A stretch of 5,394 bases of DNA from Planctomycetota bacterium (GTDB lineage: Bacteria > Planctomycetota > UBA8742 > SKZP01). A program made the translations under genes and the position numbers. Under the pieces are notes generated by a model that was given only the letters and a program-made list of their open reading frames with translations, had not been told where the DNA came from and searched no databases. The DNA lies in assembly GCA_007127275.1 (NCBI GenBank), contig SKZP01000625.1, forward strand, positions 1-5,394. The letters run 5' to 3'. Below, in pieces: positions 1 to 5,394 of this stretch. The first letter of the stretch is position 1. Every line of letters begins with the position of its first letter.

Positions 1-1
1 A

Positions 2-166
2 GGCTATCCGAAAGCCGGCGGCCGCATCAACGGAGCCACCGACAAAAACAGGCGCAAACGGATTCTGCGTAGGTGGCGCCCGAACGCACGGCCGCCAAGG
101 GAGCACGTCCGAATGCCGTTACGCGTTGACGAGACAAAGCGAGCGCGCCGGCCCTGCGAGGGCTAA
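2..166 (+). CDS. Possible 3' end of an unrecognised Arg-rich protein
   Basis: A frame is open from the left edge to TAA at 164-166 (54 codons, no start inside the window other than a late ATG at 113). It begins GYPKAGGRINGATDKNRRKR and is strongly basic. The GGRxxGxxxK pattern is faintly like the N-termini of some small phage or DNA-binding proteins, but here it would be near a C-terminus. Chance openness over 54 codons is common in GC-rich DNA. It would converge on the kinase-SUMF1 gene. Confidence 0.2.
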   Translation, partial: GYPKAGGRINGATDKNRRKRILRRWRPNARPPREHVRMPLRVDETKRARRPCEG

Positions 167-194
167 GCCCGTGGGTCGCACGCCAATTCGCCCC

Positions 195-214
195 CCCCCG
201 GCGAAGCCCGGGGG
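195..214 (-). terminator. GC-rich hairpin after the SUMF1 stop, possible terminator
   Basis: On the minus strand CCCCCGG and CCGGGGG pair as seven consecutive GC pairs around a GCUUCG loop, starting 29 nt after the stop at 244. No U-tract follows (GGGGCGAATTGG comes next), so it is not a canonical intrinsic terminator. It may act as a 3'-end stabiliser or weak terminator. The adjoining run of nine C at 191-199 is also prone to sequencing error. Confidence 0.4.
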
Positions 215-243
215 CTCGGCGGCACAAATCCCGCGTTGTAGGC

Positions 244-1143
244 TTAGTCGTTCAAGCGGATTGCGCACCGAAAGCCTAGGCGCCAGGAGGCGTGGTTCTT
301 GCGCTCGAAGTGACGGGTGGTCAGACGAGCGGTCGACTGTGCGTCGTCGACGCAGGCACCACGAATGGCAAAGCTGTCGCTGCCGTCGGTGTCCAGCAGG
401 CTCACGTCGTAGCCGTTCTCTTCGAGTTCGCTGTACAAGTCTCGATGGTAGCCGTGGCCGCACCAGGAACGCACGTTGCCGCCGAGGTGGTAGACGCCAA
501 AGGGAGAGATGTCGCCGTGCGAATCGTGGACGGGCAACAGTCGCAGGGGATTGTCCGACACCCTGGCGCGCGCTTCCGCCACGTTGATCGGGTCCGACAA
601 GGTGCGCTCGTACCAACGCGAGGCGGTGTTCCCCGTATTCGCGTCCCAACTCTCCCAGGGGTACAAGCGCTCGTCCGGTGCCGGGCCGCGCGCCGCCTTT
701 TCCCATTCAATCTCGCTGGGCAACTCCGCACCGACCCACTCTGCATAGGCCTGCGCGCCGTGCCAGGTGACGAAGATCATCGGATAGTTTCCTTGGCCGG
801 GACGCGCCTGCCATTGCCCCGCCTCTTCGTTCCACACCACGCCGCCGCGAAGCTGGGCTGGCAATTCCTCGGCGTTCCAGCCGGTGCCGGTGCCCGGCGT
901 CCGCGGCAAAGGGCCTTCTTCGTATGCGATCGCTTCCGCGGCGTCGAAGGCGAGGGCCACACGGTTGCGGGTTTGCGGGGCATCCGGATCCCATACTTCG
1001 TAGTAGGCGAAATGCACGTACTCGTCGGGGCCGGCGAGGGGGGCGCTTGCCTTTTCGCGCGAGATCCGGTGGCTGATGTCCTGCAAAAAGGCCGCGTATT
1101 GTGCCGAGGAGACATCATAGCGGTCGATGTAAAAGCCCGGCAC
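244..1143 (-). CDS. SUMF1/FGE-sulfatase domain, in-frame continuation of the kinase after a TAA
   Basis: The open frame has 299 codons from a GTG at 1143 to TAA at 244-246. It contains most of a formylglycine-generating-enzyme (SUMF1, C-type-lectin-like fold) domain: FYIDRYDVSSAQYAAFL at 4-20, a long insertion at about 23-118, VTWHGAQAYAEW (125-136), LPSEIEWEKAARG (141-153), SPFGVYHLGGNVRSWC (213-228), and a terminal RG...LGFRCA block (261-294). The frame is identical to the kinase frame ending 7 bp upstream, and the missing N-terminal strand of the domain sits at the end of that kinase, so I read this as the C-terminal part of one protein. The GTG has no usable Shine-Dalgarno site: GGAGG lies 26 nt away. 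Independent translation could occur only by reinitiation after the TAA. The cysteine pair needed for formylglycine formation in true FGE is absent, so a sensory or binding role is likelier than sulfatase activation. Confidence 0.85.
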   Translation of the reverse strand: MPGFYIDRYDVSSAQYAAFLQDISHRISREKASAPLAGPDEYVHFAYYEVWDPDAPQTRNRVALAFDAAEAIAYEEGPLPRTPGTGTGWNAEELPAQLRGGVVWNEEAGQWQARPGQGNYPMIFVTWHGAQAYAEWVGAELPSEIEWEKAARGPAPDERLYPWESWDANTGNTASRWYERTLSDPINVAEARARVSDNPLRLLPVHDSHGDISPFGVYHLGGNVRSWCGHGYHRDLYSELEENGYDVSLLDTDGSDSFAIRGACVDDAQSTARLTTRHFERKNHASWRLGFRCAIRLND

Positions 1144-1149
1144 GTCGAG

Positions 1150-1152
1150 TTA
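1150..1152 (-). other. In-frame TAA splitting the SUMF1 domain
   Basis: The minus-strand context is CAA CTC TAA CTC GAC GTG. The same reading frame is open on both sides. A cytosine directly after the stop is a context that tends to weaken termination, but UAA readthrough is normally poor in bacteria. TAA (244-246), TAG (aroK) and TGA (ABC gene) all end genes here, so recoding of TAA genome-wide is unlikely. Confidence 0.9.
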
Positions 1153-3441
1153 GAGTTGCTGTTGTTCGTCCTCCATGCCGCTGTCCGTGCCGATTACCGC
1201 GGGACCGGCGGGAATGTAGATCATGGGCATCTTGTCGCGCTGCCGAGTCACCTGCCAATAGCCGTTGCCTTGCGCCACGGGCTGCGCAAGCCCCTCGGGC
1301 AACGGCGAGGGGGGGGCGTTTTCGTCATCCGCGGGCTGAACGTACTCGTCCGGCTCGTCCTCGTTGCCCTCGCCGGGGGCGAGCAAGCCCGGAAACAGCG
1401 CCGCACTCAACAACACGAGCACAACGGCGAGCGGACTGCCGACGAGCACGCGCATCCGCGCCGCCTTCGCCGGCAGCACCCGGCAGCCGCTGGGCACGAA
1501 GTCGGTCGGTCGCCACCCCTGCACGCTGAGGTCGACCCCCCACATGATCAGCGAAAGCACGGCAAAGCCCGCCGTCGCGATGATGTAGGGCAACGGCTCG
1601 AGCCCGAACCAGGCCAGCGCCGTGCTGTCGGTCACGAGACGCAGGGCCGTTGCCGTGCCGAAAAGCAAGAGCAGCAACACCGAAAGCCCCGTGCCCCCCC
1701 AAACCAGCCAGCGCAACTGGCGCAGCTCGTCGGTGAGCCGGTAGACCACGCCGGCGGCAGAACATACGTCACACGGGCGTTTGACGACGAAGTACTTGCG
1801 CACGACCCCTTTTCCCTTGCAGCGCGCGCAACTCTTGACGCTGTACTGCGCGGCGCGGCGCTTCGCCACCGGCCGGGTGCCGGCACCGCTCGGACCCTGC
1901 TGCTCCTGCCGTTCGAACTCGATGTCGAGCAGAAAGTCGTCGGAGTCCTCCTGTTGCTCGTCGATCTCCGGCACGGCGACGCCCGGCTTTTCGGACGGCT
2001 CCGGCAACGCACCCGGCTGCTTCGACCCGGTGGGCGGGCGGTTGCCGGCTTGGGTGTTTTCGACTTCCAGCTTGCGCGTCCGCTTGCCTGCGGCGAGCAC
2101 CGTCATCAGGTCGTCGGCCACTTCCTTGTCTGCGACCGCGGCCTGCACGCCGGAGCTGGATTTGCGGGTGCTCTTGTTCTTGCTCTTGCCGTTTCCGTGG
2201 CTGCTGCGAGCGCTTGTGTTCGAGCTTTGGCGCGTACTGCGACCGGCCTTCTTCTTCGCGCGTGCGCCGCTAGAGCCGGAGGGAGACGCCGGCGATTCGG
2301 CCTTGCGCCCGTTCGCTTGGCCGGCTTTCTTTTTCGCCTTGGACGTCGCTTTCGCCTGTCCCTTGGCGCCGCCTTTGTTGCCGCCGCTCTTCTTTTTCTT
2401 CTTCTTGCCGCCGCCGGCCTTTTGCGAGGCGGGCTCGGCCACGTCGAGGTGTTCGGCGGCGTCCGCTTCGTCGTCGTCGAGGTCGATCTCGTTTGCGCCG
2501 ATGCCGTCGGCCAGTTGCGCCGCGGGGATCTTCTTGCGCTGCTCGTCCTTGCGTTCGCGGTGCCCCTCCATCACACCGACGGTCGGGAACTCCCCTTTGA
2601 CGCGGTTGGCGTGAATGGTCAGAAAGCGCTTCACTTCGCCGCCGTCTTGGAAGCGCCGCTTCGGGTCAATATTCAGGCACAGATCCAGCGCTTCGTCGAG
2701 CCAGGCCGGCATCCCGGGGATCAACTTGGAAACCTTCGGCAACTCGGGGTCCGGACGCAACCCGGTAATCATTTCGTGCAGCATTACGCCGAAGGCGAAC
2801 ACATCCGCGGGCGGGCCAATCTCGCCGCGGCCGAACATCTGCTCCGGGGCCATATACGCGGCGGTGCCGACGGTCGCCCCCTGGCCGGTGAGCATCGGCG
2901 TGGAACCGTCGTCTTCCTGCCCGGGGCGCTGGATGGCCTTGACGATACCGAAGTCGGTGAGTTTGACCTCGCCGTAGCGGTCGATGAGGATGTTGTCCGG
3001 CTTGAGGTCGCGGTGGATCAGATGCGCCTTGTGCACCGCCTCGAGGGCGAGGCAGACCTTGTAGGCGATGCGGATCACCCCCTGGAATTTCTGCGGCTTG
3101 CCGATGAATTTGCGCAGCGGCACGCCGTCAACGAACTCCATCACGTAGAAGAGTTGGCCTTCGTGCTCGCTGGCGTCAAGGATGGCGACAATGTTCGGGT
3201 GGTGCAGCCGGCTCATCGCCTCGATTTCGAGGTTGAAGCGCTGCACCCAATCCTTGCGCGCCTCGGCGGCTCCGCCGAGTACCTTGACCGCGACGAGGCG
3301 CTTAAGCGGCTCCTGGCGCCCGAGAAATACCGTTCCCATGCCGCCGATGCCGAGAACGCGCAGCAGGTCGTAGCGCCCCAGTTTCGTGGGGTGCTGCGGC
3401 TTCAGCGGGCGGCCGATCGTATTGGGATCGATTTCACGCAT
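1150..3441 (-). CDS. Hanks-type Ser/Thr protein kinase with zinc-knuckle, three TM helices and truncated SUMF1 domain
   Basis: This 763-residue frame encodes a membrane-bound serine/threonine kinase. The kinase domain spans about residues 24-274. Visible motifs are the glycine loop GIGGMG (31-36), catalytic Lys53 in AVKVL, a likely alpha-C Glu72, HRDLKPDN (143-150), DFG (163-165), a Thr-bearing activation loop and APE (198-200); all key catalytic residues are present. A disordered Lys/Ser/Gly-rich linker (about 341-430, with six Lys at 346-351) is flanked by acidic patches. A CARCKGKG plus CDVC pair (Cys538, 541, 557, 560) looks like a DnaJ-type zinc site. Three hydrophobic helices follow at about 577-601, 614-636 and 665-687. 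Charges (basic loop 644-664, acidic stretch 690-707) put the kinase inside and the C-terminus outside. The last 26 residues, with MIYIPAGPAVIGTD, are the first strand of a SUMF1/FGE domain, then TAA. The start is firm: an in-frame TGA lies two codons upstream of the ATG. No clear Shine-Dalgarno site is seen. The substrate is unknown. Confidence 0.93.
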   Translation of the reverse strand: MREIDPNTIGRPLKPQHPTKLGRYDLLRVLGIGGMGTVFLGRQEPLKRLVAVKVLGGAAEARKDWVQRFNLEIEAMSRLHHPNIVAILDASEHEGQLFYVMEFVDGVPLRKFIGKPQKFQGVIRIAYKVCLALEAVHKAHLIHRDLKPDNILIDRYGEVKLTDFGIVKAIQRPGQEDDGSTPMLTGQGATVGTAAYMAPEQMFGRGEIGPPADVFAFGVMLHEMITGLRPDPELPKVSKLIPGMPAWLDEALDLCLNIDPKRRFQDGGEVKRFLTIHANRVKGEFPTVGVMEGHRERKDEQRKKIPAAQLADGIGANEIDLDDDEADAAEHLDVAEPASQKAGGGKKKKKKSGGNKGGAKGQAKATSKAKKKAGQANGRKAESPASPSGSSGARAKKKAGRSTRQSSNTSARSSHGNGKSKNKSTRKSSSGVQAAVADKEVADDLMTVLAAGKRTRKLEVENTQAGNRPPTGSKQPGALPEPSEKPGVAVPEIDEQQEDSDDFLLDIEFERQEQQGPSGAGTRPVAKRRAAQYSVKSCARCKGKGVVRKYFVVKRPCDVCSAAGVVYRLTDELRQLRWLVWGGTGLSVLLLLLFGTATALRLVTDSTALAWFGLEPLPYIIATAGFAVLSLIMWGVDLSVQGWRPTDFVPSGCRVLPAKAARMRVLVGSPLAVVLVLLSAALFPGLLAPGEGNEDEPDEYVQPADDENAPPSPLPEGLAQPVAQGNGYWQVTRQRDKMPMIYIPAGPAVIGTDSGMEDEQQQL
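2389..2406 (-). repeat. Poly-lysine codon tract in the kinase linker
   Basis: Six consecutive Lys codons (AAG AAG AAG AAA AAG AAG on the minus strand) encode residues 346-351 at the head of the basic linker. It is a short near-trinucleotide repeat, likely to vary in length between strains. It contains a five-A run but not a canonical A-AAA-AAG slippery heptamer. Confidence 0.7.
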
Positions 3442-3501
3442 AGATCAGCACAACCGCGCAATCAGGGGCAGGCAAAAAGCAGGGCAGCAAGCGTAGGCGA
3501 A

Positions 3502-3528
3502 AGTCTAGCAGAAATCCCTCCCAGGCAA
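3502..3528 (-). promoter_or_regulatory. Possible sigma70-like promoter for the kinase gene
   Basis: On the minus strand TTGCCT (3523-3528) and TAGACT (3502-3507) are separated by 15 bp. The second box is preceded by TGC, an extended -10 arrangement, about 60 bp before the ATG. The match is partial and the spacer short, so this is only a candidate. The rest of the 242 bp between aroK and the kinase shows no gene or clear terminator. Confidence 0.25.
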
Positions 3529-3683
3529 AACGTGGCGCGACGCGAAGGGGTGCGGCCCGCTTGCATTGCGGAAACAAGGTCGCACGGCACCCCGTTCGTA
3601 GGGCGAGGCACCGCGCCCGCCTCATCCGTCCCGCTGGCCGAACGTTGTTATCCGCAGCACTCGGTACATACCTCTTCGCAACG

Positions 3684-4226
3684 CTACCCCAGAAGGCGTC
3701 GTAGCTCGGCAACCACGTCGTCGACGCTCCGCTCGCTCGTCTCGACGGAGTGCGTGGCGCACGCCGCGTACAGCGGCTCGCGCTCGGCAAACAACGTGGC
3801 AAGTTCCTGCGCGAGCGGCTTGTCGGTAAGCCGCGGCCGTTCGCTCGCGGCAATGCGCGCCACGAGCGTTGCAAGGCTCGCCGTCAGCCAAACCACGGGG
3901 CGGCCCCGGTGTGTTTGCGCACGCAGCTGTTCGCGAACCGCCGGATGCAACACCGCCCCGCCGCCGGTGGCGAGCACCGTCCCGGCGGTCTCGGTCTCCT
4001 CGAGCAACTGAAGGAGCACCGGCAACTCGAGAGCGCGAAACGCCGCTTCCCCTTCGGTGGCGAACACCTCGACGATGCGTCGGCCGCTGCGCCGCTCCAG
4101 TTCCGCATCCGCGTCGCGAAACGAAGCGCCACACGCCGCGGCCAAGGCGCGCCCCACGGCAGTCTTGCCGCTGCCGCGCATGCCGATCAGCACCGGCCTC
4201 CGGGGATGTGGGTCAAGCGAGTTCAT
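3684..4226 (-). CDS. aroK: Shikimate kinase
   Basis: The 180-residue protein phosphorylates shikimate at the 3-OH with ATP, a cytoplasmic step of the pathway to chorismate and aromatic amino acids. Visible motifs are the P-loop GMRGSGKT (15-22), FRDADAELE (36-44) with the paired Asp of the shikimate/Mg site at 38 and 40, the FR of EAAFRALE (Arg64), the shikimate-binding GGG (88-90), the lid ERPRL (129-133) and the REPLYAACA block (149-157). The length is typical for AroK/AroL. An in-frame TGA two codons upstream of the ATG fixes the start. No convincing Shine-Dalgarno site is seen. It stands without aroB or other aromatic genes. The kinase gene follows on the same strand after 242 bp, and the ABC gene is divergent. 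I see no signature of a related NMP or gluconate kinase instead. Confidence 0.92.
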   Translation of the reverse strand: MNSLDPHPRRPVLIGMRGSGKTAVGRALAAACGASFRDADAELERRSGRRIVEVFATEGEAAFRALELPVLLQLLEETETAGTVLATGGGAVLHPAVREQLRAQTHRGRPVVWLTASLATLVARIAASERPRLTDKPLAQELATLFAEREPLYAACATHSVETSERSVDDVVAELRRLLG

Positions 4227-4424
4227 GCATCAGGGTGCGGAAAGGCGTGATCCTCGGACGGAGAATGACAGGGCCTGATTCGACTGGTTGCCCACTGTTT
4301 GCCGCAAGAATGTAGGGCACCGCGGATTTGGGTCGAAATACACGCCGCATCGCAGTACAACGCCGGGTATGGACGCCGCCGCGTCCGTGGCCGGCAGCCC
4401 TTTCCGAAGTTCCTCCATCACGTC
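4227..4424. promoter_or_regulatory. Divergent intergenic region between aroK and the ABC operon
   Basis: This 198 bp must carry the start signals for both directions unless aroK is read from elsewhere. Toward aroK, TTGCGG (4302-4307) and TCGAAT (4278-4283) with an 18 bp spacer on the minus strand are a weak promoter candidate. Toward the ABC gene I find no convincing -35/-10 pair, operator palindrome or riboswitch. The frame upstream of the ABC ATG is open but its Arg-rich translation is unlikely to be protein. Confidence 0.35.
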
Positions 4425-5141
4425 ATGAGCGAAACCGAACGCCCCGTCATTGTCGAACTCAAAGAGGTCTCGCGCGAATACGGCAGCGGAGACTTGCTCG
4501 TCAAGGCGCTCGACGACGTCTCGCTGAAGATCCACGCGGGGGACTTCACCGCCATGGCCGGGCCTTCGGGCTCGGGAAAGTCGACGCTGCTCAACCTCGT
4601 CGGCGGACTCGACGTGCCCACCCACGGCACCATCCTGCTCGACGGCGTGGAGATTGGCAAACTCTCGCGGGCGGAACTCGCCCAACTTCGGCGCGACAGA
4701 ATCGGCTTCGTCTTTCAAAACTTTAGCCTCATCCCCGTGATGACGGCAATGGAGAACGCCGAGTACGTACTGATGCTGCAAGGCGTCCCTCACAGCCAGC
4801 GACGCGAACGGGTGCGGCAAACGTTCGAGGAAGTCGGCCTGAGCGGTCTCGAGACCCGTTTCCCCGGACAGCTCTCCGGCGGACAACAGCAGCGCGTCGC
4901 CATTGCGCGGGCGATCGTCGCCAACCCGAAACTCGTGCTCGCCGACGAGCCGACCGCCAACCTCGACAGCAAAGCCTCGCTCGGCCTGCTCGACTTGATG
5001 GCGCGGCTCAACGAGGAACACGGCATCACGTTCGTGTTCGCCACGCACGACACGAGACTGATGCGCCGGGCGAAGATTCTGTTGTGGTTGAACGACGGCC
5101 AGATCGACCCCGAAGGCGTGCCGCATGAGGTGTTGGCATGA
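4425..5141 (+). CDS. ABC transporter ATP-binding protein, LolD/MacB type
   Basis: The 238-residue cytoplasmic ATPase would power a membrane permease. Its motifs are complete: Walker A GPSGSGKST (46-54), Q-loop Gln98 in VFQNFSLIP, signature LSGGQ (150-154) followed by QQRVAIARA, Walker B KLVLADEP (169-176) with catalytic Glu175, D-loop NLDS (179-182) and H-loop His208 in FATHD. The length and the FQNFSLIPVMTAMEN pattern match the LolD/MacB/FtsE-like subfamily, which drives lipoprotein release, mechanotransmission or peptide/antibiotic export rather than import. The frame is open upstream to 4299, but that extension is Arg-rich and unlike the family. The ATG at 4425 gives the expected MSETERPVIVELKEVS start, although no clear Shine-Dalgarno site precedes it. 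The stop overlaps the next start (ATGA), so the two genes are probably translated together. The substrate is not evident. Confidence 0.92.
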   Translation: MSETERPVIVELKEVSREYGSGDLLVKALDDVSLKIHAGDFTAMAGPSGSGKSTLLNLVGGLDVPTHGTILLDGVEIGKLSRAELAQLRRDRIGFVFQNFSLIPVMTAMENAEYVLMLQGVPHSQRRERVRQTFEEVGLSGLETRFPGQLSGGQQQRVAIARAIVANPKLVLADEPTANLDSKASLGLLDLMARLNEEHGITFVFATHDTRLMRRAKILLWLNDGQIDPEGVPHEVLA

Positions 5142-5394
5142 CGGTGGGCGTGGCGAGTCGCGGCATGGCCGCATGGCTGTTGCTGCTGCTACCGCTTTTG
5201 CCGGCACTGGCAACGGCCGGGGAGGCGCCCGATCCGTTCGACCTGTTCGAGGAATACGAGGGCCCGCCGGCGCGCGCCGAGGATGCGGCGGAGGATGCGC
5301 GCAACGGCGAACGGGAGGCCGCGAACGGGGAGTTCGACCCCTTCGACGTATTCGAGGAATATGAGGAGGACGCGCCGCAGCCAGACGAGCCCGA
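5138..5394 (+). CDS. Secreted or membrane-anchored acidic protein with DPFD repeats, 5' part only
   Basis: The frame opens at an ATG overlapping the ABC stop and stays open to the window end (85 codons seen). GAGG at 5127-5130, 7 nt before the ATG, is a good ribosome-binding site and the clearest in the window. Residues 11-27 form a hydrophobic segment after Arg8 and are followed by ALATAG, so a signal peptide cleaved near ATA|GE or an N-terminal TM anchor is likely. The rest is acidic and apparently disordered, rich in Glu, Asp and Ala. The motif DPFDLFEEYE (32-41) recurs as DPFDVFEEYE (67-76). I do not recognise the family. By position it could be the periplasmic partner of the ABC ATPase, or a permease whose first helix is followed by a low-complexity segment. 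The gene is truncated by the window edge, so its length and later domains are unknown. Confidence 0.8.
   Translation, partial: MTVGVASRGMAAWLLLLLPLLPALATAGEAPDPFDLFEEYEGPPARAEDAAEDARNGEREAANGEFDPFDVFEEYEEDAPQPDEP
5231..5365 (+). repeat. Two 30-bp direct repeats encoding DPFD[L/V]FEEYE
   Basis: The units are 5231-5260 and 5336-5365, with a 105 bp (35-codon) offset. They differ mostly at silent or conservative positions (Leu to Val), so the peptide is conserved more than the DNA. This suggests a selected short motif rather than a fresh slippage event. Confidence 0.8.

Larger units (their letters stand above)
244..3441 (-). pseudogene. Composite kinase-TM-SUMF1 gene interrupted by one in-frame TAA
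   Basis: Joining the two frames across 1150-1152 gives 1066 codons: 763 kinase residues, one stop-codon position, two residues (Leu-Asp), then the 299-residue SUMF1 part. No frame change is needed, and no other stop occurs until 244-246. Across the junction the residues read DEQQQL-stop-LDVPGFYID, which fits the usual DExPxHxVxLxxFYID stretch of SUMF1 domains with one residue replaced by the stop. A single C-to-T change (CAA to TAA) would explain it. Kinase-SUMF1 fusions are known, for example Pkn1 of Chlamydia. The entry is offered as the likely ancestral gene. Whether it is a fresh pseudogene, a sequencing error, a readthrough gene or a split gene cannot be told from one sequence. The intact downstream motifs show that any inactivation is recent. 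Confidence 0.6.

Noticed and set aside
27..227. Small 66-codon minus-strand frame after the SUMF1 gene
   Set aside because: Low-complexity Arg/Ala composition, no recognised motif, no ribosome-binding site, and it runs through the hairpin region.
244..480. Diversity-generating retroelement variable region at the end of the SUMF1 domain
   Set aside because: SUMF1/lectin-fold proteins are known DGR targets, but there is no reverse transcriptase or near-identical template copy in the downstream 243 bases, and the final block is not Asn-rich.
1150..1152. Genome-wide reassignment of TAA as a sense codon
   Set aside because: The same composite gene ends naturally at another TAA right after the expected SUMF1 C-terminus, so TAA still serves as a stop.
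2389..2406. Programmed frameshift at the poly-lysine tract
   Set aside because: The canonical A-AAA-AAG heptamer is not present, and the zero frame continues with clear zinc-site, TM and SUMF1 features, so no shift is needed.
292..4011. A 1239-codon open frame on the plus strand across the kinase-SUMF1 and aroK genes
   Set aside because: It is antisense to genes with clear domain motifs, its translation matches no family and is rich in Arg/His/Gln low-complexity, and long antisense frames are common in GC-rich DNA when the real gene has strong third-position bias.
4299..4424. N-terminal extension of the ABC ATPase from an upstream ATG
   Set aside because: The 42 extra residues are Arg-rich and unlike the family, while the ATG at 4425 gives the canonical start of this subfamily.
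4230..5213. A 327-codon minus-strand frame opposite the ABC ATPase
   Set aside because: Its sequence is the familiar antisense shadow of ABC motifs; the plus strand has every Walker, signature and loop motif in order.

Overview
The window is GC-rich, gene-dense bacterial DNA. It holds three complete genes, a fourth complete frame that is probably the broken-off end of one of them, and the start of a fifth gene at the right edge. No rRNA, tRNA, transposase, integrase, CRISPR array or phage structural gene was recognised. The organism cannot be named. High GC, weak or absent Shine-Dalgarno sites, and a large membrane-bound Hanks-type kinase joined to a SUMF1/FGE-sulfatase domain fit environmental lineages such as the PVC group/Planctomycetota, Myxococcota or relatives. 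That assignment is inference from gene content only.

Minus strand, right to left: a shikimate kinase (aroK type, 3684-4226) is followed after 242 bp by a long serine/threonine protein kinase frame (1150-3441). This frame encodes a cytoplasmic kinase domain, a Lys/Ser-rich disordered linker, a four-cysteine CxxCxGxG-like knuckle, three transmembrane helices and the first strand of a SUMF1/FGE domain. It stops at a single TAA (1150-1152). The rest of the same SUMF1 domain continues in exactly the same frame immediately after that stop (to 244). The two frames together read as one 1065-residue transmembrane receptor-like kinase cut by one nonsense codon. A GC-rich hairpin lies just past the final stop.

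Plus strand: a 198 bp divergent intergenic region separates aroK from a LolD/MacB-type ABC transporter ATPase (4425-5141). Its stop overlaps, as ATGA, the start of a secreted or membrane-anchored acidic protein (5138 to beyond the window). That protein carries a duplicated D-P-F-D-[LV]-F-E-E-Y-E motif with 35-residue spacing. The overlap indicates an ABC export or lipoprotein-extraction type operon whose permease may lie beyond the window.

The most interesting points are the in-frame TAA inside a conserved domain of the kinase-SUMF1 protein, the unusual domain chain of that protein, the absence of the FGE catalytic cysteines, and the repeat-bearing secreted protein translationally coupled to the ABC ATPase. 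Positions 1-243 hold no gene that can be supported with confidence.
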